12,362 nt of DNA from CBFDCQ01 sp965603355 (GTDB lineage Bacteria; Hydrogenedentota; CAZGCA01; CBFDCQ01). The notes below the pieces were generated by a model that worked only from the letters and a program-made list of their open reading frames with translations, ran no database searches and was not told the origin of the DNA. This document shows, piece by piece, positions 1 through 5,698 of the stretch (position 1 is its first letter; every line of letters begins with the position of its first letter). The position numbers and the translations under genes are program-made. The stretch spans positions 1 to 12,362 of the forward strand of contig CBFDCQ010000092.1 of assembly GCA_965603355.1 (NCBI GenBank), read 5' to 3'.

Positions 1-297
1 GTCAACGGTCGTGAGTACGGCAGTGTGGATGAGATGCCGCCGGATGTGCGTCGCTCGTTTGAACGCGCGAGCGGGGCGGCCGGTGCCGGCCATGCTCGTA
101 TGCCGGGAGATCCGGGCACAGGTGGTCGCAGTCGAGTGCGCGTTGTGACCTCGTCTACCACTCCAACCATGCGAGGAGTTGAGGGCGACGCAGTGCGTGA
201 GTCAAAGCGGACCATGTGGGGACTGGTCGTCGCGGGTTTGCTGTTGATGATCGCGGTGTTGCTGGTCATTGTCGGCCTGCTCATGTCCCGGCAGTGA
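1..297 (+). CDS. Small protein with C-terminal membrane anchor (5' end missing)
   Basis: The frame is open from base 1 to a TGA at 295-297, giving 98 residues in the window with no start codon visible. The first visible residues, VNGREYGSVDEMPPDVRRSFE, look like the start of a short conserved domain built around NG-EY-S-DEMPPDVR, so probably only a few N-terminal residues are lost (inference). A Gly/Arg/Ser-rich, probably disordered linker follows at about residues 30-70. Residues 72-95 (MWGLVVAGLLLMIAVLLVIVGLLM) form a single hydrophobic transmembrane helix ending three residues before the stop. This predicts a tail-anchored or C-terminally anchored protein with its N-terminal domain in the cytoplasm. 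A GTG at 25 could serve as an internal start but has no good ribosome site. I do not recognise a function. Confidence 0.7.
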   Translation, partial: VNGREYGSVDEMPPDVRRSFERASGAAGAGHARMPGDPGTGGRSRVRVVTSSTTPTMRGVEGDAVRESKRTMWGLVVAGLLLMIAVLLVIVGLLMSRQ

Positions 298-383
298 GGA
301 ATTCGCCCGCGTGGCCATTTCGCGGGAGCGGCGGTGCGGTTTCGAGTGTAATTCTCAATCACATATCTTAAAGGAGGTCTCAC
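298..383 (+). other. Short intergenic gap with GC hairpin and strong Shine-Dalgarno
   Basis: A 6-bp GC stem (CCCGCG at 306-311 with CGCGGG at 321-326, 9-base loop) follows the upstream stop but has no T-run after it, so it is at best a weak or Rho-assisted terminator. AAAGGAGG at 371-378 is a near-perfect ribosome-binding site, five bases before the GTG at 384, and fixes that start. No convincing sigma-70 promoter is visible. Confidence 0.4.
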
Positions 384-599
384 GTGAACGCTGGTGATGT
401 TACAGAAAAAGACAAAGAGATGGCGAAGAAGTGTCTGGAGTGTCCTGTTTGCCGCCGAGCCAGAACCAAGCAGAGAGGTTTCGCTTTCTGGTTTGTCAAG
501 GTTATCGAGGGCGGAATCTGTCCATATTGTAGAGCTTACGAGAGAGTATACGGGCGAAAAGCCCACGAGCCGACCGCACGGCCTGAAGGTGACAGCTAA
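384..599 (+). CDS. Cysteine-knuckle (zinc-ribbon-like) microprotein, 71 aa
   Basis: The start is GTG at 384, chosen because AAAGGAGG lies five bases upstream. The protein is small and basic. It has C17-x2-C20-x2-C23 (CLECPVC) and C46-x2-C49 (CPYC); C20/C23 plus C46/C49 make two CxxC knuckles about 22 residues apart, the layout of a zinc ribbon or rubredoxin-like metal site. Between them is an aromatic, hydrophobic patch (FAFWFVKVIEGG, about 33-44). There is no signal peptide, so it should be cytoplasmic. The stop lies 15 bases before the nitroreductase start, so the two are probably co-transcribed and the protein may be a partner, sensor or metal/redox cofactor for it (inference). I do not recognise a named family. 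An overlapping frame (394-615) lacks these motifs and was discarded. Confidence 0.75.
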   Translation: MNAGDVTEKDKEMAKKCLECPVCRRARTKQRGFAFWFVKVIEGGICPYCRAYERVYGRKAHEPTARPEGDS

Positions 600-614
600 C
601 GTGCGTGAGGTCTG

Positions 615-1205
615 ATGATGACGTTCGACGAGATCCTGAAGAAGCGGCGGTCGGTGCGGGCGTATGACAGCCGGCCTGTCAGGGATGAAGATATCGTAGC
701 CATGTGCGAAGCGGCACGGTTGGCCCCGTCCGCATGCAACTCTCAGACATGGCGCTTCGTCGCAGTGACGGAACGCGATACTATCGACCGGCTGTGCGGT
801 GAAGCGCTGCGTCCGGTGATTCGCAACAAGTGGTTACGGGAAGCCCCGCTGATCATTGTCGGATGCTCGCACCTGGATATCGTGGCGAACAAGATTGGTA
901 GCGCTGTTACCGGGATCGAGTATTACCAGATCGACCTCGGTATCGCCATGGAACATATGGTGCTGAAAGCTACGGAGCTTGGACTTGGCACATGCTGGAT
1001 TGGCTGGTTCAAGGAGGAAAAGGTCAAAGAGATCCTCGGCATCCCTGAACGTGTTCGCGTCTCGGCGCTGCTGGCCGTTGGCTACCCGAAAGACGAACCG
1101 CCTCGAAAACGTTCACGCAAACCCCTCCACAAGATCCTCTTCTCGGAAAGATGGGGAGAATCCTTTCAATCAGAAGATCGCGGTAACCCCGACTCCGGGG
1201 AGTAA
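615..1205 (+). CDS. Nitroreductase-family FMN oxidoreductase
   Basis: The 196-aa product has the usual size and motif order of the nitroreductase (NADH oxidase/nitroreductase) superfamily. These are homodimeric cytoplasmic flavoproteins that pass electrons from NAD(P)H through FMN to nitro compounds, quinones or other acceptors. Visible hallmarks are the N-terminal RRSVRAY (11-17) that contacts the FMN phosphate, APSACNSQTW (37-46) where N42-S43 normally bind flavin, an ELGLGTCWIGWF segment (121-132) typical of the FMN-binding core, and the C-terminal basic RKRSRKP (164-170). The substrate cannot be told from sequence. Two ATG codons are possible: 615 has GTGAGGT only three bases upstream, while 618 has better spacing, so the true start may be 618. 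The last 25 residues are hydrophilic and probably disordered. The upstream cysteine microprotein gene is 15 bases away and likely in the same transcript. Confidence 0.93.
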   Translation: MMTFDEILKKRRSVRAYDSRPVRDEDIVAMCEAARLAPSACNSQTWRFVAVTERDTIDRLCGEALRPVIRNKWLREAPLIIVGCSHLDIVANKIGSAVTGIEYYQIDLGIAMEHMVLKATELGLGTCWIGWFKEEKVKEILGIPERVRVSALLAVGYPKDEPPRKRSRKPLHKILFSERWGESFQSEDRGNPDSGE

Positions 1206-1440
1206 CCCTCACACGACGTAGGGGCAGGTCTCAGCCCTGTCCGCCAAGAGCGGGCGCGTGTTCCTGCCTCGGCGGCCCCGCCCGCCACGGTGGAGATCCG
1301 CCGGGAGCGGTGCCCTCCCCCAAGTAGCAGGTGGTGGGGCAGACATTCCTGTCTGCCCTGGGAGGGCCGACCTCCGTGTCGGCCGGGATGTTGCCTGCGA
1401 TCATACTGTAGGGGCGAGGCATGCCTCGCCCCTACTACTA
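1206..1440. repeat. Patchwork of GC-rich palindromic intergenic repeats
   Basis: This gene-free stretch holds at least four hairpins with different stems but a common plan of a 6- to 10-bp GC-rich stem and short loop. (1) 1222-1242: GGGCAGG pairs with CCTGTCC, one G-T wobble. (2) 1337-1358: a perfect 9-bp stem, GGGCAGACA / TGTCTGCCC, loop TTCC. (3) 1365-1384: GGCCGAC / GTCGGCC. (4) 1408-1435: a perfect 28-base palindrome centred on GGCATGCC. The intervening bases are also G/C-rich. Open frames through here (for example 1258-1449) are repeats read as protein and have no ribosome site or recognisable fold. Related repeats occur again at 11928-12044. They may be REP/MITE-like elements or transcript-end hairpins. 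Confidence 0.75.
1408..1435. repeat. Perfect 28-bp palindrome
   Basis: The sequence is identical to its own reverse complement from GTAGGGGCGAGG through CCTCGCCCCTAC, centred between 1421 and 1422. As RNA it could form a stem of up to about 12 bp with a minimal loop; as DNA it could bind a dimeric protein or extrude a cruciform. No T-run follows, so it is not a classical intrinsic terminator. Confidence 0.85.
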
Positions 1441-1628
1441 AGTCGCTGACCGGGCGTCATTTCCATCCAGAATAACGATTTTGTAATCGGAAACTGCACG
1501 CGTGGCACAATATCGTGTGTGAAAAGTGCGAGACGACTGCCGCATTCTCTCCGTGGATACCCGCCTAACATCCTGTATATCAATGGTTTACCAGTCCAGC
1601 GCCTCATAGTGTCGTGCGTGTGACCCAA
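1441..1628 (+). other. Unassigned intergenic sequence upstream of the sigma-54 promoter candidate
   Basis: I see no gene and no strong repeat. If the -24/-12 element at 1629-1645 is real, this is where an enhancer-binding activator of the NtrC family would bind (80-150 bases upstream of the start site). I could not identify a clear paired dyad; GTC/GAC half sites at about 1610-1623 are too weak to call. Confidence 0.3.
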
Positions 1629-1645
1629 TTGGCATTGATGTTGCA
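1629..1645 (+). promoter_or_regulatory. Candidate sigma-54 (-24/-12) promoter
   Basis: TTGGCA at 1629-1634, six bases, then TTGCA at 1641-1645. This matches the RpoN consensus TGGCAC-N5-TTGCA in both motifs, and the invariant GG (1631-1632) and GC (1643-1644) are exactly 12 bases apart. The predicted transcript would start near G1656, about 50 bases before the riboswitch, so the element is in the right place and orientation to drive the 1856 gene. No competing good sigma-70 promoter was seen. Sigma-54 promoters need an ATP-driven activator, so expression would be conditional. Confidence is limited because such 11-base patterns can arise by chance. Confidence 0.6.
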
Positions 1646-1704
1646 CCTTAAATAGGCCGATGTGCGGCTTTTGCGGAAGGAAGTCGCCGCCGCAAGGTCG
1701 GGTA

Positions 1705-1799
1705 GAATCTTTGCTGAAAAAGGCAACGCGCAGGTGACTGTGCGACGCAAAGCCATGGAGCTGCCGGTAAGGCAGTCCGCCAGGCTACCACAGAGATTC
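1705..1799 (+). promoter_or_regulatory. Cyclic-di-GMP-I (GEMM-I) riboswitch aptamer
   Basis: All parts of the class I c-di-GMP aptamer are present. The outer helix P1 is nine base pairs: GAATCTTTG (1705-1713) with CAGAGATTC (1791-1799), one G-U. The junction GGCAA (1722-1726) is followed by helix GCGCAG (1728-1733) / CTGTGC (1738-1743), capped by the GNRA tetraloop GTGA. Then comes the hallmark GACGCAAAGCC (1744-1754). The third helix is GGA-CTGCC / GGCAG-TCC (1757-1778), followed by GCCAGGCTACC (1779-1789), which closes the ligand pocket. A G occupies the position (1722) that aligns with Vc2 G20, which in known members favours c-di-GMP; cGAMP-responsive variants have A there (established for the family; alignment done by eye). 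One oddity is C1727 where most members have A after GCAA; it can pair with G1744. The aptamer lies 57 bases before the dockerin-protein start codon. Confidence 0.92.
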
Positions 1800-1855
1800 A
1801 GTCACTGATTCTCCCGAACCTGAAAAGGGAATCTGGAGAGAAGAGGTGACACCCG
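1800..1855 (+). promoter_or_regulatory. Riboswitch expression platform and ribosome-binding site
   Basis: GATT(1807-1810)-CCC(1813-1815) can pair with GGGAATC (1827-1833) across a two-base bulge. Alternatively GAATCT (1829-1834) can pair with AGATTC (1794-1799), the 3' strand of the aptamer's P1, and TCTCC (1810-1814) can pair with GGAGA (1835-1839) just upstream of the ribosome site. These pairings exclude each other, as expected for a ligand switch. No T-run follows, so translational control is more likely than termination. The Shine-Dalgarno is AGAGG (1842-1846), nine bases before ATG 1856. The on/off sense cannot be decided by eye. Confidence 0.55.
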
Positions 1856-3586
1856 ATGAGAAACAACTGTCTCAGGTCGGTATTTCACGTATTGCTGGCA
1901 TCCTTTATCAGTCTCGCGGTCGCAGGCAACGTCTCTGCGCTAACCTATGACGCCGATGGCAGCGTGACCTTACAGTGGCAGGCGAACGCCGAGCCGGATC
2001 TTGCCGGTTACAACCTGTACAGATCGACCCAGTCCGGCGGTCCTTACACCATACTGAATTCCTCGCCGATTCCGGGGACCAGCTTTTCTGATACGCAGAC
2101 CGCCAACGGCGCGACATATTACTACGCTATCAGCGCCGTCGATCAGGTCGGCAACGAGAGCGGTCACTCGCCGGAGAGCGACGGTTGCCGCGTTGACACG
2201 AGCGCGCCGACGATCTGGGCGTCGCCGAACGGCGGCTACTTCTACGAAACTCAATCGGTTGATCTTCGCTCGTCCGAGCAGGCAATTATATACTATACAA
2301 CCGACGGTTCGACCCCCACGACATCGTCCCCGGTATACAGTTCGGCTCTTAGCATATCGGACGATATTGTTGTGAAGTTCATGGCGGTTGATCCCGCCGG
2401 GCACGCAAGCAGCGTCCGGACGGAGACGTACAACTTTGTGGAGCCCGGCGCCGACTCGGACGAGGACGGGATGCCAGACGAGTATGAGATGGAGCACGGG
2501 CTCGACCCGTTCGACGGTTCGGACGCTTCTAGCGACGCCGACAATGACGGTTATTCCAACCTTGAGGAGTTCGAGCAGGGCACCGATCCTCAGGATGAAG
2601 ATGATTACCCGACCCCGCCTTGGGTGGGCGAGGACATGTTGCGACCGCACGCCGGTCAGGGGTTGACGGCGGGTACCTTGCGAGTACCTGTTGACTCCTC
2701 CGTAATGATCATGTTGGAGGACGAGGAGGGTGTTAACCCGGACAGCATCACTGTGGGTATCAACGGCGAGATCGTCGCTCATACGGCCCACTACCTGATA
2801 ACGGGTGACCTGACGCAAGTCTGGGCGGTATACGATTCGCTCGGCGAGTTCGACTATGACGAAGTGCTGACGGTTACGGTCGAGGCCAACGACATCAACG
2901 GGTATGAGATGACTCCGTACGCCTACAGCTTCAAGACCGAGACCAGCCAGCAACACGATGCCGCCGCCAACATGGCGCCTGAGATGGCCTACGTGGTTGA
3001 ACAGGATTGGACGACCCTGTACGGCGAGCAAGGCACCGAGCTTGACGGCGTGACCATAATCTATCCAAACGACGAGACGGTACCGCCGAGCGTCGGGCCA
3101 TCCAACGAGATTCTCCCGATGGACGACCCGAGAATGCTCGACATGCTGGTGAACATGGAGCCGACAAGTTACTATGAGACCGCGGTTACGGTCATAATGT
3201 CGGCGTTCGAGGTGTTCGACATCAGCAGCCTAAGAGTGTACTACTACAATCCGACCGTGGGTTGGGTCAGGGCCGTTGAAGGAGACGGTTGGCTCGTACC
3301 CGGTAGTCGCATCGAGTACGTTGACGAAAACGATGTAAGAACTCTTGAGTTCCAGATACGGTACGCGGCGCCGATACAGTTCCTTGACGCATCGCCTCCG
3401 CGTGACCCGTACGATGTGAACAGAGATATGGTGCTCGACAGCGAGGATCTCTACAGTCTGCTCAGCCTCACGGGCTACAGCGGCATGCTTACAGATGAAC
3501 AGATCGAGATCGGCGACCTCAACGGCGACGGTACCGTGGACATGAGAGACGTCGTTGAGATGCTGCGAGAGTTGCGCAGCCAATAG
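1856..3586 (+). CDS. Secreted multidomain protein: FN3, chitobiase-like, Ca-binding and dockerin modules
   Basis: 576 aa, starting at an ATG preceded by AGAGG. Residues 1-28 are a Sec signal peptide with likely cleavage after VSA. Modules in order: fibronectin type III (about 32-110; VTLQWQANAEPDLAGYNLYR, then ATYYYAISAVDQVGNES); a chitobiase/hexosaminidase C-terminal-like beta domain (about 115-192; YYTTDGSTPTTSSPVYS); an acidic thrombospondin-3-like calcium-binding segment (200-250; DSDEDGMPDEYE, DADNDGYSNLEEFEQGTDP); a beta-rich region without a family I can name (255-510); and a type I dockerin (517-575) with EF-type loops D520/N522/D524/D528 and D554/N556/D558/D562. The first loop has Met where Gly is usual. 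No catalytic domain is visible, so an adhesive, scaffold or matrix role is more likely than an enzyme. It would lie outside the cell, perhaps held through a cohesin. A c-di-GMP riboswitch precedes it and a secretion/pilus operon follows it. The tail does not resemble a sortase or PEP-CTERM signal. Confidence 0.9.
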   Translation: MRNNCLRSVFHVLLASFISLAVAGNVSALTYDADGSVTLQWQANAEPDLAGYNLYRSTQSGGPYTILNSSPIPGTSFSDTQTANGATYYYAISAVDQVGNESGHSPESDGCRVDTSAPTIWASPNGGYFYETQSVDLRSSEQAIIYYTTDGSTPTTSSPVYSSALSISDDIVVKFMAVDPAGHASSVRTETYNFVEPGADSDEDGMPDEYEMEHGLDPFDGSDASSDADNDGYSNLEEFEQGTDPQDEDDYPTPPWVGEDMLRPHAGQGLTAGTLRVPVDSSVMIMLEDEEGVNPDSITVGINGEIVAHTAHYLITGDLTQVWAVYDSLGEFDYDEVLTVTVEANDINGYEMTPYAYSFKTETSQQHDAAANMAPEMAYVVEQDWTTLYGEQGTELDGVTIIYPNDETVPPSVGPSNEILPMDDPRMLDMLVNMEPTSYYETAVTVIMSAFEVFDISSLRVYYYNPTVGWVRAVEGDGWLVPGSRIEYVDENDVRTLEFQIRYAAPIQFLDASPPRDPYDVNRDMVLDSEDLYSLLSLTGYSGMLTDEQIEIGDLNGDGTVDMRDVVEMLRELRSQ

Positions 3587-3860
3587 AGACACTCAGCGCC
3601 GCTGAGAACCGATTGTCCATCGCGGTACTAGTCCTGCGCTTGTCATCAAGTTTCCCCCTGGCGTGAACACCGTCGGATCTTGCTCTCCACGCGACCTTTC
3701 TCACCGTGCGAAAAGCGTGTTGACTTCGGTTTTCGTGATATTACAAGTTTTCACACCACTTATCGCCGTAACATGGCTGCTCTCATGATTTTTTGTCTTT
3801 TTTTTCGTTGACATACGCGCACGGTATGCTGTATACTTTTGAGCGAGAGGATAGGGAGCC
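3587..3860 (+). other. AT-rich gap between the dockerin-protein gene and the secretion operon
   Basis: A small hairpin follows the stop (CTCAGC 3592-3597, loop GCC, GCTGAG 3601-3606) but has no T-run. Two T-tracts (3789-3794 and 3798-3805) lie further down. The nearest stem before them, CATG/CATG at 3772-3787, has only four pairs, so an intrinsic terminator here is weak. The T-tracts abut the -35 box of the next promoter and could act as an UP-like element. There is no gene. Confidence 0.45.
3808..3837 (+). promoter_or_regulatory. Sigma-70-type promoter of the secretion/pilus operon
   Basis: A perfect -35 box TTGACA (3808-3813), an 18-base spacer, and -10 TATACT (3832-3837), five of six to consensus. 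Predicted start near 3844, leaving a leader of only about 17 bases before the GTG at 3861. Upstream T-tracts may strengthen it. This separates the operon from the dockerin gene's sigma-54/riboswitch control. Confidence 0.75.
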
Positions 3861-5696
3861 GTGGCGAAGACCGAACACCGCCTATTTGGACAGACGCTTG
3901 TCGAGCAGGCAGTAATAACACAGCCGCAGCTTGACGAAGCTATTCACAAGCAGCAGACAACCATGTCGAACCGGAGGTTGGGCGAGGTTCTGCTGCGTCT
4001 CGGATATATAACCAAACGTCACATATCGCTCGGGCTGGCGGATCAGCTGGGCATCTCCACCGTAAACCTTACCGAGATCGAGATACCGAGAAAAATCGTC
4101 GACATGGTCCCGCTTAACGTTGCGCTGATATATCGCATCGTGCCTGTCCGGAAAGAGGGCGAGGCGTTGTGCGTGGCGATGGAGGACCCGACGGATGTCG
4201 AGCGGCTCGACAATCTGGAGAGGCTGCTGGACGGTCTCATAAGACCTCTGCTTTGCACGGCGGACGATATACGCGAGGGGTTGTCGAAGTACTACGGCGC
4301 GACCGAGAGCACGGTCGAGAGCATGCTTTCCACGATATCGAGCGCCAGCACGATGAGCACGATGAGTTCGCTGAGCTCGCTGAGTTCTGTCAGTTCGGCC
4401 GCCGCCGACTCGTCGCTGAGCGGGTTCGGCAGCTTGAGCAGCGTGAGCGACGCGAGCCTTGACTTTCACGAGAGTCTTACCGGTGACGACGCGGACGAAG
4501 GGCCTGTCATTCAGTATGTGCACAACCTTATTCTGGAGGCGTTCCGCGAGCGTGCCAGCGATATCCACGTCGAACCTCAGAAAGAGGATCTTAAAGTCAG
4601 GTATCGCGTCGACGGTGTCATGCGCTATGTGCCGTCGCCGCCCAAGAAAGCGCAAGGTTCGATCATTTCACGCATAAAGATCATGTCCGGTATGGACATT
4701 TCCGAGAGACGCGTGCCTCAGGACGGCCGCATCAAGCTGAACTTGCTGGGGAAGAATGTCGACCTGCGCGTATCCGCGTTGCCGGGAATACATGGTGAGA
4801 GCGTGGTGATGAGGATACTCGACAAGAGCGGGTTGATGCTCGGCCTGGCCGAACTCGGGTTCGCCTCGGAGGGCGAAGCGACCTGGGAGAGGACCGTAAG
4901 CGGCGGTACGGGAATAGTCCTTGTCACGGGACCTACAGGTTCCGGAAAGACCACGACGCTGTATGCGACTTTGCACAAACTCAACACGGCCGAGCGAAAC
5001 ATTATCACCGTAGAAGACCCCGTTGAGTACCAGTTGAGGGGAATCAATCAGGTTCAAGTTCATGCCGAAATAGGCCGCACGTTCGCGCACGTCCTGCGAT
5101 CCATGTTCCGTCAGGACCCCGACGTGTTGATGGTAGGTGAGATTCGAGACCTCGAAACGGCCGAGATAGCCACACGCGCCGCGCTAACGGGACAGCTCGT
5201 GTTTTCCACCGTACACACGAACGACGCGCCGAGCGCGATCGTTCGTCTGGTGGATATTGGTGTGAAACCGTATATGGTGGCGGCGACTATCCGCGCGATC
5301 CTGGCGCAGCGGCTCGTGCGCTGCATATGCTCCACCTGCAGCGAGGTATACGAAGCGTCGGACGAGGAACGGGAGGTGGTCGAGAGCGTCCTGGACGAGT
5401 GCGATGCGAGAGAGCTTCATAGAGGCGCCGGGTGCGAGAACTGCAACAGCACTGGGTACCAGGGCCGAGTCGGCATTTTTGAATTGCTCTTGATGAACGA
5501 GGATATCAGAGATATGGTTCTCCGCAACATCTCCTCGACCCAACTTAGAGTGAGCGCCCGCGAGATGGGGATGAGGACTCTCCGGGAGGACGGGATGTTG
5601 AAAGTGATCAACGGCGTGACGACGTTGTCGGAGGTGTTGCGCGTGTCACAGGCGGACGAGGCGTTGCCGACGTCGATGATGGTGGAGGCACTGTAG
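3861..5696 (+). CDS. pilB: PilB/GspE-family extension ATPase with MshEN domain (first copy)
   Basis: A 611-aa hexameric AAA-like motor that powers pilin or pseudopilin assembly at the inner membrane. Residues 1-140 form the MshEN/GspE N-terminal domain. Its second motif, R39-L-G...G48...Q62, fits the c-di-GMP-binding RLG-x7-G...L-x2-Q signature; the first (8-31) is degenerate (L8 and A17 at conserved positions). Residues 150-199 are an unusual Ser/Met/Thr-rich linker. The ATPase domain holds DIHVEP (233-238), Walker A GPTGSGKT (357-364), the Asp box EDPVEY, Walker B DVLMVGE (421-427), a His box STVHTND, and a zinc tetracysteine C490-x2-C493 / C525-x2-C528 characteristic of extension rather than retraction ATPases. 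The start is GTG with GAGAGG at 3845-3850; there is no upstream in-frame alternative near the promoter. PilT follows two bases after the stop. PilB rather than GspE is inferred only from its PilT neighbour. Confidence 0.93.
   Translation: MAKTEHRLFGQTLVEQAVITQPQLDEAIHKQQTTMSNRRLGEVLLRLGYITKRHISLGLADQLGISTVNLTEIEIPRKIVDMVPLNVALIYRIVPVRKEGEALCVAMEDPTDVERLDNLERLLDGLIRPLLCTADDIREGLSKYYGATESTVESMLSTISSASTMSTMSSLSSLSSVSSAAADSSLSGFGSLSSVSDASLDFHESLTGDDADEGPVIQYVHNLILEAFRERASDIHVEPQKEDLKVRYRVDGVMRYVPSPPKKAQGSIISRIKIMSGMDISERRVPQDGRIKLNLLGKNVDLRVSALPGIHGESVVMRILDKSGLMLGLAELGFASEGEATWERTVSGGTGIVLVTGPTGSGKTTTLYATLHKLNTAERNIITVEDPVEYQLRGINQVQVHAEIGRTFAHVLRSMFRQDPDVLMVGEIRDLETAEIATRAALTGQLVFSTVHTNDAPSAIVRLVDIGVKPYMVAATIRAILAQRLVRCICSTCSEVYEASDEEREVVESVLDECDARELHRGAGCENCNSTGYQGRVGIFELLLMNEDIRDMVLRNISSTQLRVSAREMGMRTLREDGMLKVINGVTTLSEVLRVSQADEALPTSMMVEAL
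4308..4457 (+). repeat. Low-complexity Ser/Met/Thr-rich coding tract
   Basis: Encodes residues 150-199 of the first ATPase. The DNA contains imperfect short repeats around AGTTCGCTGAGC and GAGCACGATGAG. The protein is a run of SSxS, STM and SLSS units linking the MshEN domain to the motor. The second ATPase has an acidic linker at this place instead. The tract is probably a replication-slippage product kept as a flexible linker. Confidence 0.7.
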
Positions 5697-5698
5697 TA

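Noticed and set aside
341..369. Sigma-70 promoter before the microprotein (TTCGAG, 17 bases, TATCTT)
   Set aside because: The -35 matches poorly and the predicted start would fall within the Shine-Dalgarno.
1258..1475. Small overlapping open frames in the repeat region
   Set aside because: They read through GC palindromes in several frames on both strands, with no ribosome site and repeat-type translated sequence. The minus-strand frame 11859-12167 is the same kind of artefact.
3592..3606. Intrinsic terminator after the dockerin-protein gene
   Set aside because: A 6-bp stem is present but no T-run follows; the T-tracts 180 bases later are preceded only by a 4-bp stem.
3720..3750. A second sigma-70 promoter (TTGACT at 3720)
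   Set aside because: No acceptable -10 box 16-18 bases downstream; the 3808-3837 promoter is far better and closer to the gene.
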